Shown: piece by piece, positions 24,715 through 33,166 of the stretch
Layout of the letters: each line of letters begins with the position of its first letter
How positions within the stretch are numbered: the stretch's first letter is position 1
DNA from: Sedimentibacter hydroxybenzoicus DSM 7310
GTDB taxonomy: Bacteria; Bacillota; Clostridia; Tissierellales; Sedimentibacteraceae
Direction of reading: 5' to 3'
DNA length: 64,000 nt
Assembly (NCBI RefSeq): GCF_013403245.1
Contig: NZ_JACBNQ010000002.1
Span: 310,001 to 374,000, forward strand
Program-made: the position numbers and the translations under genes
The notes under the pieces: model-generated
What the model saw: only the letters and a program-made list of their open reading frames with translations
Told to the model about the DNA's origin: nothing
The model's database searches: none

Positions 24715-25676
24715 GAAATTGCCTCCAATTTATTTTTCTTTCTTGCTGCGCTTTCCTTTACGAAGTAATCGATTATTGGAGCAAATGTATTACCTATAAG
24801 AATTGCAAACATCATACCACCGTTAAAAAGAGATAATATCCGGATTAACAGCGTAACCGAGCCGATAATTATTCCGTAAATCCATTTTCCTGTCTTGGTT
24901 TTTGGAGCGCTGATAGGATCTGTTGCCATAAAGACTGTTCCGAATAAAAATCCACCCATCAGTATTCCGTGAAGGGGATTTAAAACAGGCAGATTGAAAA
25001 AATAAAATACAACATTTGTGGCAATAAATCCAATTATCGTTCCGGTCATAATTTCCCATGATGCAACCTTTTTATATATCAAATATAATCCTGCCAATAT
25101 TATGAGCAGCTTGGCTGTCTCTCCTATTGCACCGGGTACGGTACCCAATAAAAGAGATTGAATATCATATAACTTTGCAGTATTGTTGTATAATATCATT
25201 GGAGTTGCTTCTGATACTGCATCAATGTGGTCGGTCAGATATGTACTGAATCCGCCGGGAAATATCGATGCAGCATTATTCCACGAATTTGTCAGGGGTT
25301 CCGGAAAATTCACATATATAAAAATCCTTCCGACGAGTGCAGGGTTAAAAGTATTTTTACCAAATCCACCGAAGAAAAGCTTGCCGAAAAAAAGACCAAA
25401 CAATATACCTGAAATTGCAATCCATACAGGAGTAGATACAGGCAGTGTTAATGTATAAAGAACGCATGTGACAAATACTGCCTCAGACGCTTTGTTACCA
25501 TAGTGCTTTTCCCATAGATATTCTGTAATGGTTCCCGTGGCTGCAACTGCCGCAAGCAGAACAAGGACTCTGATTCCAAAAAGATATGTAGAAAAAATAA
25601 TAATTGGAATTAAGGATATAAGTACTGTACGCATTAATTTTTGTTTAATAAAAATTTTTTTATAAAATTCATTCAA
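24711..25676 (-). CDS. nqrB: Na+-translocating NADH:quinone oxidoreductase subunit B (FMN-linked)
   Basis: A multispan membrane subunit of about 321 residues. A TTG start at 25676 is proposed, because GGAGGT lies seven bases upstream of it. The ATG at 25691 contains that site and is less plausible. Covalent FMN attachment is expected at the Thr of SEATP (about 158). FGGFGKNTFNPALVGR (about 102-117) is a conserved NqrB/RnfD block. Canonical NqrB is about 410 residues, so this subunit has RnfD-like length. The first gene of the cluster is normally nqrA, but here nqrB is first and a divergent T-box operon begins upstream. Confidence 0.88.
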   Translation of the reverse strand: MNEFYKKIFIKQKLMRTVLISLIPIIIFSTYLFGIRVLVLLAAVAATGTITEYLWEKHYGNKASEAVFVTCVLYTLTLPVSTPVWIAISGILFGLFFGKLFFGGFGKNTFNPALVGRIFIYVNFPEPLTNSWNNAASIFPGGFSTYLTDHIDAVSEATPMILYNNTAKLYDIQSLLLGTVPGAIGETAKLLIILAGLYLIYKKVASWEIMTGTIIGFIATNVVFYFFNLPVLNPLHGILMGGFLFGTVFMATDPISAPKTKTGKWIYGIIIGSVTLLIRILSLFNGGMMFAILIGNTFAPIIDYFVKESAARKKNKLEAIS

Positions 25677-25710
25677 AATATGCACCTCCATAATAGACCT
25701 ACGTTTTAAC

Positions 25711-25738
25711 TCTATAATATATACCTCACTTTTGGCAA
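25711..25738 (-). promoter_or_regulatory. candidate promoter of nqrBCDEF
   Basis: Minus-strand TTGCCA (25733-25738), 16-base spacer, TATAGA (25711-25716), about 30 bases before the nqrB ribosome site. Confidence 0.4.
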
Positions 25739-25800
25739 GATAAAACATAACAAAAAACATACTTTAAAAAAATAAAAAACACAATTTTTAAAATTAACCA

Positions 25801-25829
25801 TTGACAAAGATAAAAGTGGGTGATAAACT
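25801..25829 (+). promoter_or_regulatory. sigma-A promoter of T-box operon
   Basis: TTGACA (25801-25806), 17-base spacer, TAAACT (25824-25829). Confidence 0.65.
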
Positions 25830-25835
25830 GCATAA

Positions 25836-26108
25836 CAATAATACAAAAACAAACCGTTGAAGCGAAGATTAAACTGATATGTGCACTTACAGAGAGTTGG
25901 GATGGATGAGAGCCCGGCAGAACGCAGTACAGACAAATGGATCGCTGAGGGTGAGGTGAACGGGTTAACACTCTAGTATCTGAAACGTATGCCTACGTTA
26001 CAGGCAGAAAATGTGATGGCATTTTTGTTAAAGTGGATTGAACTTTCAGTCAATTAAGGTGGTACCGCAGGTTATACCTGTCCTTTTATGTAAAGGACAG
26101 GTTTTTTT
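25836..26108 (+). promoter_or_regulatory. T-box leader of ABC transporter operon
   Basis: A tRNA-sensing leader. The stem I landmark AGAGAG is followed by a GA-motif hairpin (GTTGGG...CCCGGC), and an ACGTA-TGCC-TACGT hairpin lies near 25985. The T-box bulge AAGGTGGTACCGC is at 26056-26067 and the terminator at 26076-26108. The UGGU in the bulge pairs with a tRNA ending ACCA (discriminator A). The specifier codon could not be assigned with confidence. Confidence 0.88.
26076..26108 (+). terminator. T-box terminator
   Basis: ACCTGTCCTTT and AAAGGACAGGT with an ATGT-type loop, followed by seven T. Confidence 0.85.
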
Positions 26109-26142
26109 GTTCGTTTTTGTAAATAAAATTCAGGAGAATAAC

Positions 26143-27129
26143 ATGAAAAAAATTATTGCAGTTTTAACATTATTATCAGTACTATTTACATCTTTATCAG
26201 GATGTGCGGCGAAGGCAGATGACAAAGGAGCTTCAGGTGATGACAAAAAATTCAGGATAGGGATAGTGCAGGCGCAAAATCATCCGTCTCTGGACGAAAT
26301 AAGAGAGTATATAATTATAGGACTTGAGGAAGCAGGCATGAAGGACAGCGTGGAAATAATATACAAGGACGCACAAAATGATCCCACAAACGTAACAACC
26401 ATTGTAAATCAGTTTGTGGGAGAAAATGTTGATATGATTATTCCCATTGCAACAGGTGCAGCACAGTCGGCATTGGCGGCGACCAGGGATATACCCATAG
26501 TGTTTGCGGCAGTGAGCTATCCCGTACAGGCAGGGTTGGTTGAGGATATGAATAAAACAGACGGCAACATAACGGGAGTATCCAATGCAATAGCAGTGGA
26601 AGATATATTCAGGCTTTCTGCCGAGCTGACACCTGAGGTTGAAACATACGGCTTCATATACAACCCGGGAGAGGTGAACTCTGCATCAGGCATCAAGAGA
26701 GCAAAGGACTACTGCGATGCAAACGGCCTTAAGTATGTTGAAGCAAATATTGCAAATTCAGGTGAGCTTCAGCAAACGGCACAGTCATTGGCAAGCAAAG
26801 TTGATGCTATATTCGTACCAAATGACAACACCGTGGCTGTTGCAATGTCCGTACTTGCACAGGAGGCAATTGATGCAGGTATACCAGTTTATACGGGAGC
26901 AGATTCCATGGTTAAGGACGGAGGCTTTGCAACAGTAGGTATTGATTACAAGGTTCTGGGAAGACAGACTGCTGCTATGGCAGAAAGAATTTTAAAAGGG
27001 GAGAAAATTTCCGACAATCCTGTTGAAATTATAAGTCAATATTCAAGAATGGTAAACACAACCACAGCAAAATCTCTCGGTATTGAAATTTCCGAGGATG
27101 CATTAAAGGAAATAAAAGTGTTTGAATAA
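26143..27129 (+). CDS. ABC transporter substrate-binding lipoprotein (TrpX-type, PF04392)
   Basis: 328 residues. The signal peptide MKKIIAVLTLLSVLF ends in a lipobox SGCAA (Cys about 22), so it is an exported lipoprotein. The mature part (FRIGIVQAQNHPSLDEIREY, PIATGAAQSALAATRDIPIV, GVSNAIAVEDIF) is the ABC_sub_bind family found in TrpXYZ-type aromatic amino acid importers. The ATG at 26143, preceded by AGGAG, is the start. The longer frame runs back into the T-box and is not coding. First of a three-gene T-box operon. The ligand may be an amino acid matching the T-box tRNA. Confidence 0.9.
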   Translation: MKKIIAVLTLLSVLFTSLSGCAAKADDKGASGDDKKFRIGIVQAQNHPSLDEIREYIIIGLEEAGMKDSVEIIYKDAQNDPTNVTTIVNQFVGENVDMIIPIATGAAQSALAATRDIPIVFAAVSYPVQAGLVEDMNKTDGNITGVSNAIAVEDIFRLSAELTPEVETYGFIYNPGEVNSASGIKRAKDYCDANGLKYVEANIANSGELQQTAQSLASKVDAIFVPNDNTVAVAMSVLAQEAIDAGIPVYTGADSMVKDGGFATVGIDYKVLGRQTAAMAERILKGEKISDNPVEIISQYSRMVNTTTAKSLGIEISEDALKEIKVFE

Positions 27130-27146
27130 TATAAGGGAGGCACAAA

Positions 27147-28049
27147 TTGAGCTTGACATCATTTATAGGAGCGATAGAACTGGGACTGGTTTATTCACTT
27201 CTGGCATTTGGAACATATATATCATTCAAAATATTGAATGTAGCTGATCTGACGGTTGACGGAAGCTTTGTTTTGGGAGCAGCAGCTTCGGCAGTGTTCA
27301 CATTTTCAGGCAATCCGGTTCTGGGACTTATAGTGGCAATTGCAGCAGGGGCACTGGCGGGGACTATCACCGCCGTGCTTCAGACCAAGATGGGTATACA
27401 GCCCATACTTTCAGGTATTCTTACAATGACGGGACTGTATTCAGTGAATCTGACAGTAATGGGAGGAAAAGCAAATATACCACTGCTGAACAAAACAAGC
27501 ATTTTTACCTATGCTGAGCAATTGTTTCCGGGGAGAGGATACAAAATAGCTGCCCTGTTTATAATCATAGCATTTGTATTTGCCATTCTGAACTGGTTTT
27601 TCAGAACTCAGCTGGGTCTGTCCATAAGAGCTACAGGAGATAACGAAGAAATGTGCAAGGCATCATCCATAGATACGGATTTTATTAAAATTGTAGGATT
27701 TTCATTATCAAATGCGATAGTTGCATTATCCGGCGCACTGGTTGCACAAATGCAGCAGTCGGCAGATGTGAATATGGGAGCGGGGATGGTGGTAATAAGC
27801 TTTGCATCAATTATCATAGGAAGCACTATAATAAAAAACAAAAATATAACATTGGGACTTCTTTCTGTAATAATAGGCTCCCTGATATACAGATTTATAA
27901 TCGCACTCATACTTACAACCAATTTCCCGCCGTCATATCTGAAGCTGATATCATCACTGATTGTAATAACGGCACTTTCTTTTCCGAACATTAAAAAGAA
28001 AATGGATGTAAGGAAATTGGAAAGGAGGAGATTGCATGCTAAGAATTGA
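27147..28049 (+). CDS. ABC transporter permease (TrpY-type, BPD_transp_2)
   Basis: A 300-residue permease with about eight or nine hydrophobic segments, LivH-like fold. It starts at a TTG seven bases after GGGAGG. The N-terminal block ELGLVYSLLAFGTYISFKIL and DLTVDGSFVLGAAASA are characteristic of the permease paired with PF04392 binding proteins, and the loop SIRATGDNEEMCKASSI is the ATPase-contacting region. It ends in a basic tail and overlaps the ATPase gene by 14 bases. Confidence 0.9.
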   Translation: MSLTSFIGAIELGLVYSLLAFGTYISFKILNVADLTVDGSFVLGAAASAVFTFSGNPVLGLIVAIAAGALAGTITAVLQTKMGIQPILSGILTMTGLYSVNLTVMGGKANIPLLNKTSIFTYAEQLFPGRGYKIAALFIIIAFVFAILNWFFRTQLGLSIRATGDNEEMCKASSIDTDFIKIVGFSLSNAIVALSGALVAQMQQSADVNMGAGMVVISFASIIIGSTIIKNKNITLGLLSVIIGSLIYRFIIALILTTNFPPSYLKLISSLIVITALSFPNIKKKMDVRKLERRRLHAKN

Positions 28050-28785
28050 ATCGGTTCATAAGGTGTTTAATAAAAATACGCCTGACGAGTTCATTGCATT
28101 AAAAAGCTTAAACTTGTCCGTTTCGGAAGGGGAATTTGTAACTGTCATAGGAGGGAACGGTGCAGGAAAATCCACTGTTTTCAATATAATTTCAGGGAGC
28201 ATTTTATGCGATTCAGGAGTGGTAGAATTAGACGGAACGGATATAACCTATATGCCTGTATATAAACGCGCTTCTTATGTTGGGCGGATTTTTCAGGACC
28301 CGATGAAAGGAACTGCTCCAAGCCTGACTGTCGGAGAGAATTTAATCATCGCATATATGAAAAGCATGAAGAAAAACAATCTGAGCATTCCGTCAAGTAA
28401 GGAAAAGAATTATATTAAGGAGCGCCTTGCAGATTTGAAATTAGGGCTTGAGGATAGATTAAACACTAAAATCGGATTGCTTTCAGGCGGCCAAAGACAG
28501 GCGGTAGCCTTAGTCATGGCTACACTGGTCAAACCGAAGCTGTTGCTGCTGGATGAGCATACGGCAGCCTTGGACCCCGTCAGTGCAGAAGCGGTGATGG
28601 AACTTACAGAAAAGATTGTAACGGAAAATAATATAACGACACTGATGATTACCCATAACATAACATCTGCTTTAGATTACGGAAGCAGAACAATAATGAT
28701 GGATCTGGGGGAAATAATTATTGATGTATGCGGAGAAGAAAGAAAAAAACTAACCGTTCAGGAGCTGGTTAGTCAGTATAAATAA
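28036..28785 (+). CDS. ABC transporter ATP-binding protein (TrpZ-type)
   Basis: The 249-residue ATPase of the T-box-controlled importer. Walker A GGNGAGKST is near residue 38, Q-loop IFQDPMKG near 84, signature LLSGGQRQAVALVMA near 152, Walker B LLLLDEHTAALDP near 173 and the H-loop LMITHNI near 207. It uses an ATG at the end of trpY within a GGAGG-rich stretch. Its 3' end overlaps the convergent zinc-ribbon gene by 17 bases. Confidence 0.93.
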   Translation: MLRIESVHKVFNKNTPDEFIALKSLNLSVSEGEFVTVIGGNGAGKSTVFNIISGSILCDSGVVELDGTDITYMPVYKRASYVGRIFQDPMKGTAPSLTVGENLIIAYMKSMKKNNLSIPSSKEKNYIKERLADLKLGLEDRLNTKIGLLSGGQRQAVALVMATLVKPKLLLLDEHTAALDPVSAEAVMELTEKIVTENNITTLMITHNITSALDYGSRTIMMDLGEIIIDVCGEERKKLTVQELVSQYK

Positions 28786-28990
28786 ATATTTCTTCAAATC
28801 CGCATTCAGGGCAGCTTACGGTTACTTCATACGTATAAACAGAGAGCACCTTTACCTTTGTTGCTTCACTGCCGTTTTCATCCTTGCCCTTGAATTTTAC
28901 TTTTTTTTCTGCTTCGGGACCCTTAGCATAGTAATAATTATATCTTTTGCCGCAGTTTTCACATTTGCGTCTGCCTTTAACAGCTATCAT
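28769..28990 (-). CDS. small zinc-ribbon-like protein
   Basis: A 73-residue protein with two Cys pairs, CENCGKRY near residue 10 and SCPECGFEEIF near 59, the arrangement of a zinc ribbon, plus a Lys-rich linker. The ATG at 28990 is preceded by AGGATG. It overlaps the 3' end of the ABC ATPase gene by 17 bases, convergently. Stand-alone zinc ribbons of this size have no fixed function. RNA or DNA binding is possible. Confidence 0.7.
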   Translation of the reverse strand: MIAVKGRRKCENCGKRYNYYYAKGPEAEKKVKFKGKDENGSEATKVKVLSVYTYEVTVSCPECGFEEIFIYTD

Positions 28991-29007
28991 CAATTCACAT
29001 CCTATTC

Positions 29008-29073
29008 AACCTTTTGTGGACGGTCCTTTTTGGGACTGAACTTCGTCCCAAAAAGGACCGTCCACAAAAGGTT
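29008..29073. repeat. perfect 29-base inverted repeat
   Basis: Arms 29008-29036 and 29045-29073 are exact reverse complements, with an eight-base loop. No T tail. It lies between the zinc-ribbon gene and the promoter at 29122. The GGAC/GTCC-rich arms recall, but do not equal, the GGGGAC repeats. Confidence 0.9.
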
Positions 29074-29121
29074 CCATTATAGCCAATTATACATTCTTAT
29101 AAAAAGTTTTTCAAGAATAAA

Positions 29122-29150
29122 TTGAAAAACCAAATTTTAGATGATAATAT
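29122..29150 (+). promoter_or_regulatory. sigma-A promoter of C39-like gene
   Basis: TTGAAA (29122-29127), 17-base spacer, TAATAT (29145-29150), 32 bases before the start at 29182. Confidence 0.6.
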
Positions 29151-29181
29151 GAGGTTAGTGTATTATATAGGGAGGTAAAAA

Positions 29182-30159
29182 ATGGATTGGATATGTGAAA
29201 AAGGTGCGTTGTCTGAAAATATACTTCATAATTTACAGATTAATAATGATTATGTTGAATTAAAAGAAAATCATGAAGAAGGCTATTTGGAAACTCCGAT
29301 AATAGAAACTGAAAGGTTTACAGAGATAACTCCGTCCTGGAATTCAAAAACTAATATTGACAGCTCGGTTGAATTATTAATAAGAATAAGAGCAGAAAAT
29401 AAGTGGACACCATATATTAGCTACGGTGTATGGTCAACAAATGGAAATAATATAGGTATTAAAGAACGCGAATCCCATGACCTTATGAAGGTTACAAGCG
29501 ACAGAATATTTGTTAAGGATGAAAAATTCGGAGATGCCGTTCATATAAAGGTGGTATTTAAAGGAAACAATCCTAAGCTCACGCTTATTGCATTCAGTAC
29601 CGACGGAGGCGAAGATGAGGCTGTTGAAGGAAGTTATCTGAGAATTCTTGAGAATATTCCGCTGATTTCTCAGCTCGCAAGCGGCCATAAGGATGCCCGC
29701 GTGATTTGCAGTCCCACTTCCTTGACAATGGCTTTAAAGTTTCATGGGAAAAATGTTGATTTAGATCAGGTTGCAAGAGGGACACTTGACTCAGGAAACG
29801 GTGCTTACGGAAATTGGCCTCAAAATGTAGCTATGGCAGGCGAATTGGGGATGAGAGCCTACACCAAGAGATGCAAGTCCATCAATCCGGTGAAAAATTT
29901 TATTGCCAAGGGAATTCCGGTTGTTGCTTCCGTATGCGTACAGGATAAAGAACAATTATCAGGAGCCATATCTGCATTTCCTCACGGACACCTGATGGTC
30001 GTTGTCGGCTTTGAAATAAAGGACGGAACAGAATACATAGTTGTAAATGACCCTGCTGCCAATTCCGATGCAGAAGTAAGAAAATCATACCTGCTTGATG
30101 AATGGGTTAAGGTGTGGAGGCATTATGTTTATATCGTAACTCCTGATGTTGAAAAATAA
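29182..30159 (+). CDS. peptidase C39-like (C39_2) family protein
   Basis: A 325-residue two-part protein. The N-terminal 150 residues are a beta-rich domain (SVELLIRIRAENKWTPYISY). The C-terminal half is a papain-like C39_2 domain with the Cys in VICSPTSLTMALKFHG (about 177), the His in PHGHLMVVVGF (about 273) and the Asp in VVNDPAA (about 291). No signal peptide is evident, so the location is uncertain. It might be a bacteriocin-type or peptidoglycan-associated Cys protease, or a cytosolic one. AGGGAGG precedes the ATG. Confidence 0.85.
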   Translation: MDWICEKGALSENILHNLQINNDYVELKENHEEGYLETPIIETERFTEITPSWNSKTNIDSSVELLIRIRAENKWTPYISYGVWSTNGNNIGIKERESHDLMKVTSDRIFVKDEKFGDAVHIKVVFKGNNPKLTLIAFSTDGGEDEAVEGSYLRILENIPLISQLASGHKDARVICSPTSLTMALKFHGKNVDLDQVARGTLDSGNGAYGNWPQNVAMAGELGMRAYTKRCKSINPVKNFIAKGIPVVASVCVQDKEQLSGAISAFPHGHLMVVVGFEIKDGTEYIVVNDPAANSDAEVRKSYLLDEWVKVWRHYVYIVTPDVEK

Positions 30160-30256
30160 ATGAAAACAAAATGATAAAGCAGTATATTACGAACAACATT
30201 TTTAATATTATTGTAATATATTGGGTATACTTTCAAATAAATAAGGAGGTGAAATC

Positions 30257-30523
30257 ATGGGATATATTGCATGGTTGGTTTTAGGAGCACTTGCAGGATG
30301 GATAGCAAGTATGTTTATGGGTAAGGATTCAGAGATGGGTGCTTTTGCAAATATTACGGTTGGTATTGTAGGAGCTTTTGTTGGAGGAGTTATATTTAAT
30401 TTAATAGGAGCATCCGGTGTTACGGGGTTTAATATATGGAGTATAATAGTTGCTGTAATTGGTTCTTGTGTATTATTGTATATAGTAAATAGATTAAAAG
30501 GTAATGAATCTACAAAAGAATAG
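30257..30523 (+). CDS. GlsB/YeaQ/YmgE family membrane protein
   Basis: An 88-residue, three-segment hydrophobic protein of the transglycosylase-associated (GlsB/YeaQ/YmgE) family: YIAWLVLGALAGWIASMFMG at the N-terminus, NITVGIVGAFVGG in the middle and a final hydrophobic helix with short charged tail. Members are general-stress-induced in other bacteria and their role is unclear. AAGGAGGTG precedes the ATG. Single gene with its own terminator. Confidence 0.9.
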   Translation: MGYIAWLVLGALAGWIASMFMGKDSEMGAFANITVGIVGAFVGGVIFNLIGASGVTGFNIWSIIVAVIGSCVLLYIVNRLKGNESTKE

Positions 30524-30542
30524 GGTAATTTTTAGTATAGCT

Positions 30543-30573
30543 AAGGCAGCAGAAATTAATCTGTTGCCTTTTT
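30543..30573 (+). terminator. terminator
   Basis: AAGGCAGCAGA (30543-30553) with TCTGTTGCCTT (30560-30570), then TTT. Confidence 0.8.
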
Positions 30574-30610
30574 AATGCAAGCACATCTATTATATTGGTG
30601 GTTAAAAATA

Positions 30611-30682
30611 ATGGCAAGAGAATTTAGAAAGTTCTACAAATCATCTCGCGGCAGAAGTGCAGAGCTTAGTGAATCTTCATAA
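30611..30682 (+). pseudogene. decayed 5' end of an HNH endonuclease gene
   Basis: The ATG at 30611 opens MAREFRKFYKSS, the usual N-terminus of small phage-type HNH endonucleases (MAxEFxxxFYKSxxWQKCR). After a base loss near 30650 the other frame reads QKCRA and then stops. No ribosome site is present, and the rest of the gene is missing where the minus-strand hydrolase gene ends. Only a 24-codon fragment remains, so it is inert. Confidence 0.5.
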
Positions 30683-30703
30683 GCTCCTCTATAGTAAATT
30701 TAT

Positions 30704-31432
30704 TTATATATTTACTTCCAGCAAATATGATGCTAAAATTATTTCTCCCCTATATTGCTCCTTGGCTTGGGATACCAAATCATCTATGCTTCCGAAGTGG
30801 GGCAAGTGTGTTAGTATTAACTTCTCAGACTTTGACTTTTCTGCCAGCATTCCTGCCTGTGAGCTGTTCAGATGTCCTGCCTGCGTACCGTCCATCTGTG
30901 AATAAAAGCTGCATTCAGCAATTAACAAATCTGAGTTTTTAAAGAAATCAGCCAACTCATCAAAGTATGAAGTATCCGAAGTAAACGACAATATTTTATT
31001 ATCGCATTTGATTTTAATGCTGTAGCTTAAAACAGGATGATTATTTTTCAGAAAGCTGATTTCAAAGGGTCCTAAGTTTAATATGCTGTCTTTATCAAAG
31101 CTCTCGCCGTAGGTATAATTCTCCCACTTCAAAAGCTTGAAGAATTCACCCTCAGGTGCGTAAATAGGCAGAGAGGTATTTATTTCTCCCAGAAGCGTCT
31201 TAATTTGCCGCGCATATTGCAGGGGTCCTATGTCGCAGCAATGGTCATAATGATAATGCGATATAAGAACAGAGTCAATCTTTCCTATGTCCGTAACCTT
31301 TTGAACTGAACTGATTACCCCGCTGCCGCATTCCAGTAACAGTCTGTAATTATCATGCTCTATTAAATATCCCGAGGTTGCTTCCCCTGCCTTGGGGAAA
31401 CCTCCCCAATGTCCTATTATTGTAACCTTCAT
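30704..31432 (-). CDS. metallo-beta-lactamase-fold hydrolase (RNase Z/ElaC-like subgroup)
   Basis: About 242 residues. The metal motif HYHYDHCCDIGPLQ (HxHxDH, near residue 60) is complete, with later His in FLKNNHPVLSYS, Asp in SFTSDTSYFD and His in GHLNSSQAGM and LTHL. It resembles the RNase Z/phosphorylsulfatase-like subgroup more than class B beta-lactamases. Start at 31432 (ATG after AATGGAG). It is 10 bases downstream of the ABC exporter on the same strand, so the two are probably in one operon. Substrate unknown. Confidence 0.87.
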   Translation of the reverse strand: MKVTIIGHWGGFPKAGEATSGYLIEHDNYRLLLECGSGVISSVQKVTDIGKIDSVLISHYHYDHCCDIGPLQYARQIKTLLGEINTSLPIYAPEGEFFKLLKWENYTYGESFDKDSILNLGPFEISFLKNNHPVLSYSIKIKCDNKILSFTSDTSYFDELADFFKNSDLLIAECSFYSQMDGTQAGHLNSSQAGMLAEKSKSEKLILTHLPHFGSIDDLVSQAKEQYRGEIILASYLLEVNI

Positions 31433-31442
31433 AATTTCTCCA

Positions 31443-33164
31443 TTACATATTTTTAAATTGTGAATTGTACAATTCCGCATAAATGCCGTTATTGCTGATT
31501 AAATCCTCGTGCCGTCCTCTTTCTATTATGCCCTTATCTGTTATAACAATTATTTCATCTGCATTTTTTATTGTTGATAATCTGTGAGCTACTACAACTG
31601 TTGTTCTTCCCTTTGAAAGTTCTTCCAATGAATTCTGGATAAGCAATTCTGTAGCATTGTCAAGAGCGGAGGTTGCTTCATCCAATACTAATATAGGAGG
31701 ATTTTTCAAAAATACTCTTGCTATTGAAATTCTTTGCTTCTGTCCGCCTGAAAGCTTTACTCCGCGTTCGCCCACATATGTGTTGTATCCCTCCGGCAAC
31801 GACATTATAAAATCATGAATGTTTGCCATTTTAGCTGCTGCCTGTATTTCCTCTTCGGTTGAATCAAATTTGCCGCACTGTATGTTGTCGGCAATAGTTC
31901 CCGTGAAAAGGAATACATCCTGTTGTACTATACCTATATTTTTTCTCAGGGATTTTCTTGTGAAATCCTTAATGTTTGTATCGTCTATATAAATACTTCC
32001 TTCTTCTACCTCATAAAAGCGGGGAATCAGATGGCAGAGAGTTGTCTTTCCTCCTCCCGAAGGTCCTACAAATGCAACCGTCTTGCCTTGTTCAATATTG
32101 AAGGTTATATCCTTTAAAATTTCTTTGTTATCGTCGTATGAGAAGCTTACATCTTCAAATCTTATATCGCCTCTTACCGATTCAATATCTTTGGCATCAG
32201 GCTCGTCGTATTCAACATTCTTATCCATAATTTCAGTAAATCTTTTGAAGCCTGATACACCGGACTGATATTGCTCCACGAAGTTAATCAGCTTACGTAT
32301 AGGATTTAAAAAATTTCCTATGTATAATATAAATGCCGCAAAATCACCGAAGTTTATATAACCTTTAAAGAAAAATATACCGCCGGCACTCAATACTAAG
32401 ATGTTAAGAAAATCTATTATAAAGGATGAGCTCACATGAAACTCGGCCATGACCTTGTATGCTTTTTCCCTTGCTTTAATGAATTTAACATTGTTGCGTT
32501 CAAATTTTTCAATTTCATTGTCCTTATTGCTGAATGCTTTAGATACCCTTATGCCTGAAATGCTGTTTTCAATTGTAGCATTTACCTCGCCGATGGTTTC
32601 TCTCGTTTCCATAAATGAATCAGACATTCTAATTCTTAATTTCATTGCTAAAAATACAAGAAAAGGAACGACAGAAAACACTATTAAGGCAAGGGGCAGA
32701 TTTATAGTGCTCAGTGCAATAAATGAACCAACCAGCATTACAAGTGAAATAAACAAGTCCTCGGGACCGTGATGAGCTAATTCAGAAACCTCCATCAAAT
32801 CATTGATAATTCTTGAAGTCAGGGTTCCTGTTTTATTCTCGTCAAAAAATACAAAGGGAAGATCCTGCAGATGTTCAAATATATCTCTCCTCATGTTTGA
32901 CTGCATCATAACGCCCATTATGTGACCGTAGTATGTTATATAATAATTCAGTCCTACTTTCAATATATACAAAAAACCAAGGATTACAAGCCATGTAACC
33001 ATCAGCTGGAATTGCTGGTTAGGTACATAGATATTTATTATGTTCCTCGTAATCATAGGGTAAAACAAATCACAAACCGCCATAATAAATGCGCATATCA
33101 TATCTGTAATGAATATTTTCTTGATAGGCTTAGGTTTGTAGTACGATATAAATCTTTTGATCAT
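31443..33164 (-). CDS. ABC exporter, fused permease and ATPase
   Basis: A 573-residue half-transporter: a six-helix membrane domain (about 15-310) and an ATPase domain with Walker A GPSGGGKTT (about 369), Q-loop IVQQDVFLF, signature KLSGGQKQRISIA (about 473), Walker B ILVLDEATSALD and H-loop VVAHRLST. It belongs to the MsbA/BmrA type of homodimeric exporters of lipids or drugs. It is preceded by a small membrane protein gene two bases upstream and followed by the hydrolase gene; all three seem to form one operon. Confidence 0.92.
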   Translation of the reverse strand: MIKRFISYYKPKPIKKIFITDMICAFIMAVCDLFYPMITRNIINIYVPNQQFQLMVTWLVILGFLYILKVGLNYYITYYGHIMGVMMQSNMRRDIFEHLQDLPFVFFDENKTGTLTSRIINDLMEVSELAHHGPEDLFISLVMLVGSFIALSTINLPLALIVFSVVPFLVFLAMKLRIRMSDSFMETRETIGEVNATIENSISGIRVSKAFSNKDNEIEKFERNNVKFIKAREKAYKVMAEFHVSSSFIIDFLNILVLSAGGIFFFKGYINFGDFAAFILYIGNFLNPIRKLINFVEQYQSGVSGFKRFTEIMDKNVEYDEPDAKDIESVRGDIRFEDVSFSYDDNKEILKDITFNIEQGKTVAFVGPSGGGKTTLCHLIPRFYEVEEGSIYIDDTNIKDFTRKSLRKNIGIVQQDVFLFTGTIADNIQCGKFDSTEEEIQAAAKMANIHDFIMSLPEGYNTYVGERGVKLSGGQKQRISIARVFLKNPPILVLDEATSALDNATELLIQNSLEELSKGRTTVVVAHRLSTIKNADEIIVITDKGIIERGRHEDLISNNGIYAELYNSQFKNM

Positions 33165-33166
33165 TA

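Noticed and set aside
26038-26142. Frame extension of the TrpX-type lipoprotein into the T-box
   Set aside because: It would translate the antiterminator and terminator; the signal peptide starts at 26143.
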